A stretch of DNA of 64,000 nucleotides, from the NCBI GenBank assembly GCA_964605655.1, contig CAZSDK010000014.1:1-64000 (forward strand). Direction: 5' to 3'. Every line of letters starts with the position of its first letter. Positions within the stretch are counted from its first letter, which is position 1. The notes under the pieces were generated by a model, which had not been told where the DNA came from, did not search any database, and worked only from the letters and a program-made list of their open reading frames with translations. This document shows positions 52,604-62,691 of the stretch, piece by piece. The DNA comes from JAKLIX01 sp964605655. Lineage in GTDB: Bacteria; Bacteroidota; Bacteroidia; Bacteroidales; CAIXZF01. A program made the position numbers and the translations under genes.

Positions 52604-53854
52604 TTAATGTGCTCCTTTCAGACTGTCCGGGTCATGTTTATGTTTAAAAAACAAGGCAAACAGTACGGCAATGACCAGGGAATAGACAGCAAAGGCCATC
52701 CATATACCGTGCCAGTCGAACTGTTCACCGGTCTTATAATATTGGTCGATCACCCAGCCGCTGATGCGGCTTCCGAGGAAAGCACCAAAACCGTTGGTCA
52801 TCATCATGAACAGTCCCTGGGCGCTGGCCCTGATCTGAGGTTCGCTCTGAGTTTCAACAAAGATGGACCCCGAAATGTTGAAAAAATCGAAGGCCATTCC
52901 GTAAATAATGCAGGATAGAATGATCATCCAAAGTCCTTCAGCAGGATTCCCATAAGCAAAGAGTCCGAACCTAAGTATCCAGGCGATCATGCTGAAAAGC
53001 ATCACCTTCTTGATACCGAAACGCCGCAGGAAAAAGGGTATGGTAAGAATAAAGAGGGTTTCCGAGATCTGGGAGATCGACATGATGATGGCAGGGTACT
53101 TCACTGCTATAAGATCTTTATAATCAGGTATTTTGGCAAAATCATGCAGGAAAGTATCTCCGTAAGCATTGGTCAGTTGAAGAGATGCACCGAGTAACAT
53201 GGCCGAGATAAAGAACAAGGCCATCTTCGTGTTTTTGAATAAGCGGAAGGCATTCAATCCCAGTGCATTGATCAGTGATTTCTGATGTCCTCTGCCCAAA
53301 GGAAGGCAGGGCGGCAGTGTAAAAGCATATAAACCAAGCAATAAGGAGGCCGCCGAGGCCACATAAAACTGGGAGGGTGACTTTTCAAGTCCTGACAGGC
53401 TGATGACCCATAAAGCAATGATAAACCCGATGGTCCCCCACACCCTGATGGGAGGGTAGTCCTTTACGATGTCCATTCCTTTGCCTTTTAGGGCAGAATA
53501 GGCCACTGTGATGGACAGTGAGATGGTAGGCATGTAAAACACCATGTTTAAAAGGATCACCCAGAAGAAAGCGTCAGGGTTGTTGACTTTGGGTATCATG
53601 AACAAAACTACGGCAGCCATGATGTGGAAGATGCCATAGAGTCTTTCTGCATGGATCCAGCGGTCGGCAAGGATTCCCGCGATGGCCGGCATAAAGAGGG
53701 AGGCGATGCCCATGGTGGAAAAGATGGCCCCGAAATCCGTTCCGGACCACTGCCTGGTCTGAAACCAATAAGCACCAACAGTGAGCAGCCAGGATCCCCA
53801 CACAAAGAATTGGAGGAAATTCATCAATATCAATCGAAGCCTGAGATTCATCAT
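52604..53854 (-). CDS. MFS nucleoside:H+ symporter family transporter
   Basis: 416 residues from the ATG at 53854 (a second ATG directly follows). Twelve transmembrane helices. The N-terminal LRLILMNFLQFFVWGSWL and LFMPAIAGILADRWIHAERL fit the nucleoside:proton symporter (NupG/XapB) family as found in Bacteroidota. Likely imports nucleosides, compatible with its place next to thymidylate synthesis, but the link is only positional. Confidence 0.82.
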   Translation of the reverse strand: MMNLRLRLILMNFLQFFVWGSWLLTVGAYWFQTRQWSGTDFGAIFSTMGIASLFMPAIAGILADRWIHAERLYGIFHIMAAVVLFMIPKVNNPDAFFWVILLNMVFYMPTISLSITVAYSALKGKGMDIVKDYPPIRVWGTIGFIIALWVISLSGLEKSPSQFYVASAASLLLGLYAFTLPPCLPLGRGHQKSLINALGLNAFRLFKNTKMALFFISAMLLGASLQLTNAYGDTFLHDFAKIPDYKDLIAVKYPAIIMSISQISETLFILTIPFFLRRFGIKKVMLFSMIAWILRFGLFAYGNPAEGLWMIILSCIIYGMAFDFFNISGSIFVETQSEPQIRASAQGLFMMMTNGFGAFLGSRISGWVIDQYYKTGEQFDWHGIWMAFAVYSLVIAVLFALFFKHKHDPDSLKGAH

Positions 53855-53888
53855 GGTAGTATGGATAATATAAAATTTGAGTTTAGGG

Positions 53889-54467
53889 TCAGGTCCGCTT
53901 TTTGATCTCGTCACGGATCAGGGAAGCGCGTTCATAGTCCTCGTTGGCAATGGCCTGGTTGAGCATGTCCTCCAGTTCATCCAGTGAAGCATCAGAAAGT
54001 TCATTCAGGGTGGCAGGAATATCTTCATCACCGGTATCCTCCTTTTCTTCGGCTTCTTCTTTCATCACAATACCGGCTGCCGACATAATCGACTCGTAAG
54101 TAAAGATGGGGCAACGAAACCTGAGGGCCAGGGCAATGGCATCGGAGGTCCTGGAGTCGATTTCAGTAATTTTTTCCCCATCGAAACAAACCAGCTGGGC
54201 ATAAAAGACTCCTTCGTGAAACTTATTGATAATGACCTCGGTAATGATAATTCCAAAACGGTCGGCAAAGCTTTTAAAGAGGTCGTGGGTCAAGGGCCGG
54301 GTCGGCTTGATCTTCTCTAATTCAATGGCAATGGCCTGAGCCTCAAAACCTCCAATGATAATGGGAAGTCGCCTGTTCCCTTCCGTTTCGCCCAGGATCA
54401 AGGCATAGGCTCCACTTTGGGACTGGCTGTAGGAAAGGCCTACGATTTCCAATTTGATCTTCTCCAT
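53889..54467 (-). CDS. Bifunctional nuclease (BFN/DUF151) family protein with UvrB/C motif
   Basis: 192 residues. N-terminal BFN domain (about 1-130) with YALILGETEGNRRLPIIIGG, RPLTHDLF, and EIDSRTSDAIALALRFRCPI. An acidic linker follows, then a UvrB/UvrC interaction motif (LEDMLNQAIANEDYERASLI). The domain order is standard for Bacteroidota. Plant and Thermotoga relatives show nuclease activity; the bacterial role is uncertain. Confidence 0.88.
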   Translation of the reverse strand: MEKIKLEIVGLSYSQSQSGAYALILGETEGNRRLPIIIGGFEAQAIAIELEKIKPTRPLTHDLFKSFADRFGIIITEVIINKFHEGVFYAQLVCFDGEKITEIDSRTSDAIALALRFRCPIFTYESIMSAAGIVMKEEAEEKEDTGDEDIPATLNELSDASLDELEDMLNQAIANEDYERASLIRDEIKKRT

Positions 54468-54688
54468 TATACCTTGATAATGATATCTTTACGAGTAAAT
54501 AGCCATCCAATTCCTTCCAAAAAATTGGTAACATAAAGGTACAAAATTTTGATTATGCCAGCTTTCTCTCCGATTATTGACACATATCTATTTTCTTGAG
54601 TTTTTCAAAAAGCTGAGAACCATCTTGGTAATTATTTGTTAATTTGCAGATAATACCATTTTGTAAACTTTCATCTGAAGGAAAACGT

Positions 54689-57106
54689 ATGAAGAAATTG
54701 TACCTTTTATTAGGTGGTTTGTTACTGCCTTTCATGAGTATGGCCAGTGAGGCGGACCTCAAGATTCCCCAGTTATCGGCATACCAGAACAACCTGCTGC
54801 TGATGGGCTTCGCCATCTGTATCCTGGGTTTGTTGTTTGGCGTCTACCAGTTTTACACAGTGAAAAAACTTCGGTCACACCGGTCGATGCTGGAGGTGGG
54901 CCAAACGATCTTTGAAACCTGTAAGACCTACCTGATCCAGCAGGGAAAATTCCTGATCATCCTCGAGATATTAATAGCGGTGTGTATCGCTTTCTATTTC
55001 GGATATCTCTCGCACAATTCCGTGGGAGGGGTGTTCCTGATCCTTGCCTGGTCAGTGATAGGTATACTGGGATCTTATGGTGTCGCATGGTTTGGTGTCA
55101 GGATCAACACCCTGGCCAACAGTCGCATGGCCTTTGCCTCTCTGGAGAAGAAACCGGTGAAACTTCTCAATATTCCCCTGGAAGCCGGTATGAGCATCGG
55201 GGTGCTCCTGGTGAGCGTAGAACTCATCATGATGTTGATCATCCTCTTGTTTATCCCACGTGATTTTGCCGGGGCTTGCTTCATTGGATTTGCTATTGGT
55301 GAATCACTGGGTGCTTCCGCATTGAGGGTAGCAGGGGGTATCTTCACCAAGATTGCTGATATAGGCAGTGACCTGATGAAGATCGTTTTCAAGATCAAGG
55401 AGGATGACCCGCGTAATCCCGGTGTGATCGCCGATTGTACCGGTGATAATGCCGGAGACAGTGTCGGACCCACCGCAGACGGATTTGAGACTTATGGTGT
55501 TACCGGGGTCGCCCTCATCTCTTTTATCGTGTTGGCAGTCACCAATGTAGAGTTTCAGACAGAACTGCTTACCTGGATCTTCCTCATGCGTATCCTCATG
55601 ATTGGTACCTCCATCGTTGCCTTCTACCTCAACAAAGCCCTCACCAATTCTCTTTACGGAAATAAAGACGACCTGGATTTTGAACTCCCCCTGACCAACC
55701 TGGTCTGGGTTACTTCCATCCTTTCCATCATCATGACTTTCGTGGTCACCTACTGGCAGCTGGGTGCTTTGCCCAACAACCTTTGGCTGGTACTTTCCAT
55801 TATCATCAGTTGTGGTACCCTCGGCGCTGCCCTCATCCCCGAATTCACTAAGATCTTTACCAGCCCCAAATCCAAGCATGTCAATGAGATCGTGACTGCT
55901 TCCCGCGAAGGCGGTTCTTCTCTTACCATCCTTTCCGGACTGGTTGCCGGTAACTTCAGCGCTTTCTGGAAAGGGATGGTGTTCCTTTTACTCATGTTCA
56001 TTGCCTATATGGCCAGCCAGGGTATTGCCGGACCGCAAGACGCTCATGGTATGGCCTATGCCTCCATTTTCGCTTTCGGGCTGGTCGCCTTTGGCTTCCT
56101 CGGAATGGGTCCCGTGACCATTGCAGTCGACAGCTACGGACCGGTCACAGATAATGCCCAGTCGGTCTACGAACTGAGCCTCATTGAATCGATCCCAGAC
56201 GTGAAATCCGAGATCGAGAAAGACTTTGGCTTCACCCCTGACTTCACCAATGCCAAGCATTATCTTGAAGCCAACGACGGAGCCGGTAACACCTTTAAGG
56301 CCACAGCCAAGCCAGTACTTATCGGGACGGCTGTGGTAGGTGCCACAACGATGATCTTCTCCCTCATCCTTCTGATAAAAAATAAACTCGATATCGCCCC
56401 GGAACAGATCCTTAACATATTGAATCCCTGGACTATACTTGGGTTCCTGGCTGGTGGCGCAGTCATTTACTGGTTCACGGGCGCTTCTATTCAGGCGGTA
56501 ACTACCGGGGCGTACCGGGCAGTGGAATATATAAAGAAGCATATCAAACTGGATTCTCAAGCCGACCTCAAGGCCTCTACCGAGAATTCAAAAGAAGTAG
56601 TGAGGATATGTACCCAATATGCCCAGACAGGTATGTGGAACATTTTCTTTGCCGTATTCTCCTTTGCCCTGGCATTTGCCTTTATCTCGGGCACGGTGAT
56701 ACCAGGGGTTGATAAAGCAAGCATGCATGCTCCTGCCTCATTTTTTGTGAGTTACCTTATCTCAATCGCGATATTTGGTCTGTTCCAGGCCGTTTTTATG
56801 GCCAATGCAGGTGGCGCCTGGGATAATGCCAAAAAGGTGGTGGAAGTGGACCTTAAGGAAAAAGGCACCCCTCTTCATGAGGCTACCGTGGTTGGTGACA
56901 CAGTTGGTGATCCTTATAAAGATACTTCTTCTGTTGCGCTGAATCCTATCATTAAATTCACCACCCTTTTCGGTTTATTGGCCATGGAGATTGCTATTTC
57001 AGAGCAATTCTCCGCGGTGGCACCGTATATTGGTGTGGTGTTCTTCCTGATCGCCCTGGTGTTCGTGTACCGCTCCTTCTATAAGATGCGTATTCCCAAG
57101 CACTAA
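54689..57106 (+). CDS. hppA: Membrane-bound ion-translocating pyrophosphatase
   Basis: 805 residues from the ATG at 54689 (signal-like MKKLYLLLGGLLLPFMSMAS), about 16 membrane helices. Active-site segments: FTKIADIGSDLMK, DDPRNPGVIADCTGDNAGDS, TADGFETYG, DSYGPVTDNAQS, NAGGAWDNAKK and GDTVGDPYKDTSS. They hydrolyse pyrophosphate and pump H+ or Na+. At the site that sets potassium need, the sequence is GNTFKATAKP with Lys and Thr; by the known Ala-to-Lys rule this indicates a K+-independent, usually proton-pumping enzyme. Ion specificity is inferred only. Confidence 0.93.
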   Translation: MKKLYLLLGGLLLPFMSMASEADLKIPQLSAYQNNLLLMGFAICILGLLFGVYQFYTVKKLRSHRSMLEVGQTIFETCKTYLIQQGKFLIILEILIAVCIAFYFGYLSHNSVGGVFLILAWSVIGILGSYGVAWFGVRINTLANSRMAFASLEKKPVKLLNIPLEAGMSIGVLLVSVELIMMLIILLFIPRDFAGACFIGFAIGESLGASALRVAGGIFTKIADIGSDLMKIVFKIKEDDPRNPGVIADCTGDNAGDSVGPTADGFETYGVTGVALISFIVLAVTNVEFQTELLTWIFLMRILMIGTSIVAFYLNKALTNSLYGNKDDLDFELPLTNLVWVTSILSIIMTFVVTYWQLGALPNNLWLVLSIIISCGTLGAALIPEFTKIFTSPKSKHVNEIVTASREGGSSLTILSGLVAGNFSAFWKGMVFLLLMFIAYMASQGIAGPQDAHGMAYASIFAFGLVAFGFLGMGPVTIAVDSYGPVTDNAQSVYELSLIESIPDVKSEIEKDFGFTPDFTNAKHYLEANDGAGNTFKATAKPVLIGTAVVGATTMIFSLILLIKNKLDIAPEQILNILNPWTILGFLAGGAVIYWFTGASIQAVTTGAYRAVEYIKKHIKLDSQADLKASTENSKEVVRICTQYAQTGMWNIFFAVFSFALAFAFISGTVIPGVDKASMHAPASFFVSYLISIAIFGLFQAVFMANAGGAWDNAKKVVEVDLKEKGTPLHEATVVGDTVGDPYKDTSSVALNPIIKFTTLFGLLAMEIAISEQFSAVAPYIGVVFFLIALVFVYRSFYKMRIPKH

Positions 57107-59169
57107 AGCTCATTCTTGCTGATCCTGATCCTCGCATCCACCGCGATCACCTGATCTCCTTTGCCGAGCAATGGATTCAGGTCCATTTCGGCGATCTCGG
57201 GCGCGGCTTCGAGCAAGGCGGAGAGGCGAAGGATAACTTCTGCAAACTTTTCCTCATTCACTCCGGCCTGTCCTCTGACACCCTGTATGATCTTATAGCT
57301 CTTCAGCCTTCGTATCATGGAAAGGGCTTCCTCTTTGTTGACGGGCACCAGGCCTGCGTTGACATCCTTAAGGACTTCGATGAAGATCCCTCCCAGGCCG
57401 CAGAGGATCATGTGCCCGAATTTGGGTTCCTTCTTGGCACCGGCGAAAAGCTCTGTACCGGATAGCATGGGCTGGATCAGGATGGCCGTGGTGTCTTTGA
57501 TCTGTATCATCCGGTCAAACTCTTTGCCCGCTTCTTCCTCTGAATTCACATTCAGGACGACACCACCGACATCCGATTTATGTACAGGTCCCACTACTTT
57601 CATGACCACCGGGAACACCAGTTCTGAAGCGATCCGCATGGCTTCATTCCTGTTGTAGGCCACGCCTTCACCTGCCCTGGGTATACCGGCGGCATCCAAT
57701 AGTGCCTGTATCTTGTCCGGCGGCAGGTATCCATCCCCGGCATCCTGGATGATGGCCCGGATCGCATCCTGCCTGATGGAGAAAGGATATTCATACTTCT
57801 TGACAGGCCGGTTCACATTCATGGCCTTGCATAAGGCATCGCCGAATTCCACTTCATCGGGGAAGGTGATCCTGCCCAGGGACAAGAAATAATTGATCTC
57901 TTCTTTTACATTGATCACCGATGGTAGAATTGGAAAGATAGGTTTCCTGCAATTCCGCATCTTCTCATCCAGCATGGTATACACATCATAGACCTCCACC
58001 AGTCCCGGGCTTCCGAAAATGACGGCCATGGCATCGATCTCATCAAACTCCTGGTCGCAGTAGTCGATGATCTTGCCCAGCTGTTCGGCATTGCCGGTAG
58101 CCAGGAAATCGATGGGGTTGGCCACGGAAGAACCTGGAAATAAATGAGTAAGCAGCTCTTTAGCCTTGGGATTGTCGATATGAGGGACCTGCATCCCTCC
58201 ATGAGAGAGGGCATCGGTGAGCATGACGGCAGGCCCTCCTGCGTGGGTGATGATGGCGATGTTCCTGCCTTTGGGTTCGGGATGCATGAATATGGAAGCG
58301 ACCGTGGCGAGCTCGTCCCTGCCGTAACATCTCACAATGCCTGCTTTACGGAACAGAGCGTCAACGGCAACATCAGAGCTGGCCAGGGCTCCCGTGTGTG
58401 AGGAGGCAGCCCTGCTGCCGGCATCGGAACTCCCTGCCTTGATGGCCGCGATACGACATCCTTTCCTGATCAGGGAGGAAGCATGCCGGAATAGCTTATC
58501 CGGTTTGTTGACACTTTCAATATAAAGCAGTTTTACCTTGGAGGAAGTCTCAGGATCGTAACTCTCGTCAAGATATTCCAACACATCTTCCACCCCGATC
58601 TGAGCGCTGTTCCCCACAGAAAAGACATTGGAGAAGGTGAGCCCTTTCGGCATGGCGGCTTCCATGATGAACACCGCGGTGGCCCCTGATCCGGAGATAA
58701 AATCACAGCCTTTGGGGTCCATCTTAGGAATGGGCGTGGTGAAAACCCCACTGTAGGTCTGGGTGATGATGCCAATGCAGTTGGGCCCGATGAGGCTGCC
58801 CTGCACTCTGTTCACCGACTCTACAATGTCATCTTCCAGGATGGCTCCTTCTTCACTTTCTTCACTGAAACCTGCAGAAAGGATGATGAAAGCCTTTGTC
58901 CTTTTATAAGTGGCAAGAAACTCAATCGTGGCAGGACAGTGTTTGGCGGCTATGGCCAGGATGGCCAGATCAACATCGGGCAGGTCAGACGGATTGGGAT
59001 AAGACGGTATGCCCTGTACTTCAGTCTCTTTCAGGTTGACCACCAGCAGTTCACCCTTGAAACCGCCGTCAATGATGTTCTTCAGGATTTTACCACCCGG
59101 TTTGGTGGTGTCGTTCGAGCCACCCACTACAACAATACTTCGTGGATGTGTAAGGTGCTTGTTGATCAT
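57103..59169 (-). CDS. ADP-forming acetate/acyl-CoA ligase, fused alpha-beta type
   Basis: 688 residues. CoA-binding Rossmann domain (1-130, RSIVVVGGSNDTTKPGG), two succinyl-CoA ligase-like domains with the phosphohistidine motif SSHTGALASSDV and THAGGPAVMLTD, and a C-terminal ATP-grasp domain (about 470-688; ELVFPVVMKVVGPVHKSDVG, PMLSGTELFAGAKKEP, GLGGIFIEVLKD). Makes ATP from acetyl- or acyl-CoA and phosphate during fermentation, or the reverse. Its end overlaps the convergent hppA by four bases. A protein-acetyltransferase (Pat) role is unlikely without a GNAT domain. Confidence 0.88.
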   Translation of the reverse strand: MINKHLTHPRSIVVVGGSNDTTKPGGKILKNIIDGGFKGELLVVNLKETEVQGIPSYPNPSDLPDVDLAILAIAAKHCPATIEFLATYKRTKAFIILSAGFSEESEEGAILEDDIVESVNRVQGSLIGPNCIGIITQTYSGVFTTPIPKMDPKGCDFISGSGATAVFIMEAAMPKGLTFSNVFSVGNSAQIGVEDVLEYLDESYDPETSSKVKLLYIESVNKPDKLFRHASSLIRKGCRIAAIKAGSSDAGSRAASSHTGALASSDVAVDALFRKAGIVRCYGRDELATVASIFMHPEPKGRNIAIITHAGGPAVMLTDALSHGGMQVPHIDNPKAKELLTHLFPGSSVANPIDFLATGNAEQLGKIIDYCDQEFDEIDAMAVIFGSPGLVEVYDVYTMLDEKMRNCRKPIFPILPSVINVKEEINYFLSLGRITFPDEVEFGDALCKAMNVNRPVKKYEYPFSIRQDAIRAIIQDAGDGYLPPDKIQALLDAAGIPRAGEGVAYNRNEAMRIASELVFPVVMKVVGPVHKSDVGGVVLNVNSEEEAGKEFDRMIQIKDTTAILIQPMLSGTELFAGAKKEPKFGHMILCGLGGIFIEVLKDVNAGLVPVNKEEALSMIRRLKSYKIIQGVRGQAGVNEEKFAEVILRLSALLEAAPEIAEMDLNPLLGKGDQVIAVDARIRISKNEL

Positions 59170-59224
59170 TCGTGCCGTTTTTCCAGTTTTGTTCGTTTTG
59201 TCCAGTACGTTGTACGAAAATATA

Positions 59225-61126
59225 TCATTTTTGTCCAGTATGCTGGTTTAATTCATCCAATTCAAGCCATCGGCTCATTTTTTCATCCAGCAGGGAGTCT
59301 ATCTCGGCAAAGCGGTTGGACAGGCGGTTGATATCCTCATGGTGGATGTCTCCCTTGTTCAGTTTCTCAAGGATGGAAGCTTTCTCGGCCTCCATGGCCG
59401 TGATATCTGATTCCAGCTTCTCATATTCTTTCTGTTCCTTGTAGGTAAGGCCTTGCTTCGGCAGTTTGTGTTTCAGAGGCTCTGCTTTTGGCCGTTCCAG
59501 CGAAAGTTTCCGCTTCCGTGCCTGGTCCAGCTTGTCTTTCTGCCTGCGGTATTCGGAATAGCTCCCCCAATAGTCTTTGATCTTGCCCTGGCCTTCAAAA
59601 ATAAAAACGTGGTCAGATATCTTATCGATGAAAAACCGGTCGTGGCTCACGAACAGCACACAGCCTTCAAAATTCCTGAGAAAATCCTCCAGAACATTGA
59701 GGGTGAAGATGTCCAGGTCATTGGTAGGCTCGTCAAGCAAGAGGAAATTCGGGTTCCGGATGAGGGTCATGAGGAGATAGAGCTTTCTTCTTTCTCCGCC
59801 GCTGAGGTTATAAAAATAATTGTACTGGGTATCATAGTTGAACCCGAAGTGAAATAGGAATTGGGAGGCCGACATGTCACGGCCTTTACCCAAGGGGATC
59901 ACCTCGGCTACTTCTTTGACGATCTCGATGATCCTTTTATCGGCGGAAGGCTGCATCCCTTCCTGGGAGTAATACCCAAAGGTCACCGACTGTCCTTTCA
60001 CGATCCTTCCCCTGTCTGGCAGTATCTTTTCAGCCAGGATATCGAGAAGGGTGGTTTTGCCAGCACCGTTTCTTCCAACGATCCCTGCTTTTTCTTCTTT
60101 CTTAAAGGTGTGTGAAAAATCCTTCAGCAGGACCAGATTTCCATAGGCCTTATCGATATTGTTGATTTCCAGGATCTTTTTGCCAACCCTCTCCGCCTTC
60201 ACGTGGAGGCTGGCCGGTTTTTTAGCAGCCCTCTTTGAGATCTTTTCCTCGAGTTCATAGAAGGCACCGATGCGGGCCCTGGCTTTGGTCGTACGTGCCT
60301 GGGGAGAACGGTGGATCCATTCCAGTTCACGGTAATACAGGTTCCGGTTTTTTTCCAGTTCCGCCGACTCATTGTATTCTCTTTCCGCTTTTTTCTCCAG
60401 GTAATAGGCATAATTTCCCTGGTAGCGGTAAAGATTCCCGTTTTCCAGTTCCAGGATGGTGTCGCAGACAGTATCCAGGAAGTACCGGTCATGCGTGACC
60501 AGCAGCAAGCTTAGTTTTTCTTTCGAGAGATAGTTTTCCAGCCATTCGATCATTTCGATGTCGAGGTGGTTGGTCGGCTCGTCCAGGATGAGCAGGTCGG
60601 TTTCCTCCACCAGCACCTTGGCCATGGCCAGTTTCTTCTTTTGACCGCCCGACAGCGTCCCCACCTTCTGGTCCAGCTGGTGGATGTCAAACCTGCCCAG
60701 GATCTCCCTGACCTTGGACTCATAGTCCCAGGCGTTGAGCCGGTCCATGACGGACATCGCTTCCTCAAAGTCCTTATGGTTCCGGGGGGAATCTTCCCGG
60801 TTCAGCTCGAACAAAGCAAATTCATAAGTTTTTATGGCCTTCAGGTGCTCATTTTTCGAGTCGAATAGCACTTCCAGCACACTCAGGTGGTCCTCAAAGG
60901 AAGGATTCTGATGGAGGTAACCCACCCTGAGGTCGTTCCTGAAGGTGACCTTTCCCTCATCCGGCTGGTCTTCCCCGTTGATGATGTTGAGCAAGCTGCT
61001 TTTGCCGGCCCCGTTGCGGGCGATGAGGGCCACCTTTTGTCCCAGGTCGATCCCGAAGGTAATATGCTGAAATAGTGTTCTTTCCCCGAACGACTTGGAT
61101 ACATTTTCCGCCAAAAGGACATTCAT
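59225..61126 (-). CDS. ABC-F family ATP-binding cassette protein (Uup-like)
   Basis: 633 residues without membrane segments. Two ABC domains: Walker A ARNGAGKSS and GRNGAGKTT, signatures LSGGQKKKLAMAK and LSGGERRKLYLL, Walker B LLILDEPTNHLD and LLLDEPTNDLD. A linker of charged helices lies between them (about 240-310). The C-terminal 100 residues form a coiled coil as in Uup. ABC-F proteins act on the ribosome or on DNA branches; resistance members exist but nothing identifies this one as such. Confidence 0.93.
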   Translation of the reverse strand: MNVLLAENVSKSFGERTLFQHITFGIDLGQKVALIARNGAGKSSLLNIINGEDQPDEGKVTFRNDLRVGYLHQNPSFEDHLSVLEVLFDSKNEHLKAIKTYEFALFELNREDSPRNHKDFEEAMSVMDRLNAWDYESKVREILGRFDIHQLDQKVGTLSGGQKKKLAMAKVLVEETDLLILDEPTNHLDIEMIEWLENYLSKEKLSLLLVTHDRYFLDTVCDTILELENGNLYRYQGNYAYYLEKKAEREYNESAELEKNRNLYYRELEWIHRSPQARTTKARARIGAFYELEEKISKRAAKKPASLHVKAERVGKKILEINNIDKAYGNLVLLKDFSHTFKKEEKAGIVGRNGAGKTTLLDILAEKILPDRGRIVKGQSVTFGYYSQEGMQPSADKRIIEIVKEVAEVIPLGKGRDMSASQFLFHFGFNYDTQYNYFYNLSGGERRKLYLLMTLIRNPNFLLLDEPTNDLDIFTLNVLEDFLRNFEGCVLFVSHDRFFIDKISDHVFIFEGQGKIKDYWGSYSEYRRQKDKLDQARKRKLSLERPKAEPLKHKLPKQGLTYKEQKEYEKLESDITAMEAEKASILEKLNKGDIHHEDINRLSNRFAEIDSLLDEKMSRWLELDELNQHTGQK

Positions 61127-61130
61127 GGGG

Positions 61131-61138
61131 CAAAGATA
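61131..61138 (-). promoter_or_regulatory. -7 element directly before the ABC-F start
   Basis: Minus-strand TATCTTTG ends five bases before the ATG at 61126, so a transcript from it would be leaderless or nearly so. Confidence 0.5.
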
Positions 61139-61351
61139 GGGGAATAGGGGGTAATTGGAACATAGGGACTTATTTCATGGTGACATTAATCGTTCCGATA
61201 ATTTAAACATACTCAGGAATTAATGTTTTATAAGCGAAAATTGAGCATCCATACAATTGAAGGGCATTTTTGTTGATCGGTTAATTCTATGCACTATAAT
61301 TACAATCTCTTGTATTTTATAACGTATACATTAACTTTAATAATTGAACTT

Positions 61352-62485
61352 ATGAAAGCAACTGTACAAAAATGCCGGGTTTATTTAATGGTGACCATCA
61401 GCCTTACTTTATTAAATCTGATGACAGTTCATGCCCAGGTGATTAATTATGTGGTTACTGACGATGTCGTGGATATTTCAGTGGATGGTTGTGTCTTTAC
61501 TAACGATCCTGCGGGGCCCAATTATGTTGATCCTTTGCCCGGGGCATTGATCTATTACATCTCCAATGAGCAGGATGGAAGCGCGGCCAAAGCCTTTGTC
61601 GCCAATGGAACCAATGTATTTAATTCTGTTCCTCAGACCTTTGCATACGATAATTCTGGCTCCAACATTATATATCTGACTACCCTGGCTTTTGATACGG
61701 TGTATCTTCCCCCGAATTTTTACACCCCCTGTGGGCATTACAACATAACTATTAATGGTCAGACTGTCACCCTCGATTCTGTCCATATCCGTAACTTCAA
61801 TAAAGGTACTATTAAACGGGCCATGCAAATCCCTTATTCAGGAAACACTGTTGATATTGAGGTTTCAGGATGCATTTACAAGCTGGATCCTGCTGGTCAG
61901 AATTATGATGATCCTTTACCTGGATTGGTCGTTTGCGGGATATCTGATGGTCAGGATGGTAGTCAGAGTTTTGCAAAGGTATTAGAAGGAACACATCAAT
62001 GGAAGACTCAGCCTGATACATTTTCTTTTGTTCCCAGTTCATCCAATGGTACTTTGTTTGTATTCCCACTTGATGATACTTGCACTACTGCCGCTAACCC
62101 TTATTGCGGTTATTATTCGATAATTGTCAACAATCAAGTGTACGAGATTTTTCCTCAAAGAATAATTCACTTGCTGTGCGATACATGTGATCCATTTTTT
62201 CTTGGGATTAATTCATATGTTCCAGATAGTGTCAATGTGTTGGTTTATCCGAATCCGGCAAAAAATTCCATTACTGTCTCCATGAATAATGTCCAAACAG
62301 GAATATTCAACCTGTCAATCTGCGATCATACTGGTAAAATAGTATCTAGATCAACAAGATACATTAATAATAAAGGAGGTTTTACCTTTGATGAGAATGT
62401 TTCATCTCTTGTTAATGGAATCTATTACCTAAGATATGAATCAGAACAATATGTTGGTAGCATAAGATTCTGTGTTTCAAAGTGA
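61352..62485 (+). CDS. T9SS-sorted secreted protein with two internal repeats
   Basis: 377 residues from the ATG at 61352 (signal peptide to MTVHAQ); 21 upstream in-frame codons rejected. Two copies of a repeat of about 125 residues: the first contains VDISVDGCVFTNDPAGPNY and DPLPG, the second VDIEVSGCIYKLDPAGQNYD and DPLPG, each ending with a PYCGYYSI or PCGHYNI strand. The last 80 residues (VLVYPNPAKNSITV through LVNGIYYLRY) form a type A sorting domain. Repeat family not recognised. AT-richer than its neighbours. Confidence 0.78.
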   Translation: MKATVQKCRVYLMVTISLTLLNLMTVHAQVINYVVTDDVVDISVDGCVFTNDPAGPNYVDPLPGALIYYISNEQDGSAAKAFVANGTNVFNSVPQTFAYDNSGSNIIYLTTLAFDTVYLPPNFYTPCGHYNITINGQTVTLDSVHIRNFNKGTIKRAMQIPYSGNTVDIEVSGCIYKLDPAGQNYDDPLPGLVVCGISDGQDGSQSFAKVLEGTHQWKTQPDTFSFVPSSSNGTLFVFPLDDTCTTAANPYCGYYSIIVNNQVYEIFPQRIIHLLCDTCDPFFLGINSYVPDSVNVLVYPNPAKNSITVSMNNVQTGIFNLSICDHTGKIVSRSTRYINNKGGFTFDENVSSLVNGIYYLRYESEQYVGSIRFCVSK

Positions 62486-62691
62486 TAAATCAATATAGAT
62501 CACTACAACCTTTGTGTGAATACTCATTTATGGGCGTTCTCCAAGCACTCGACATCATTTACAGCCATCTGGGGTTTTGAAAGGTCTAAAGCCTCTGTTT
62601 AGGGGTGCATCCTCTGAGAAGAAAAATGGTTATTCTGTCCGTTGCCTCATGAACGATTAACCAACAAAGAAACACTTTTTGGATTTTTGTG

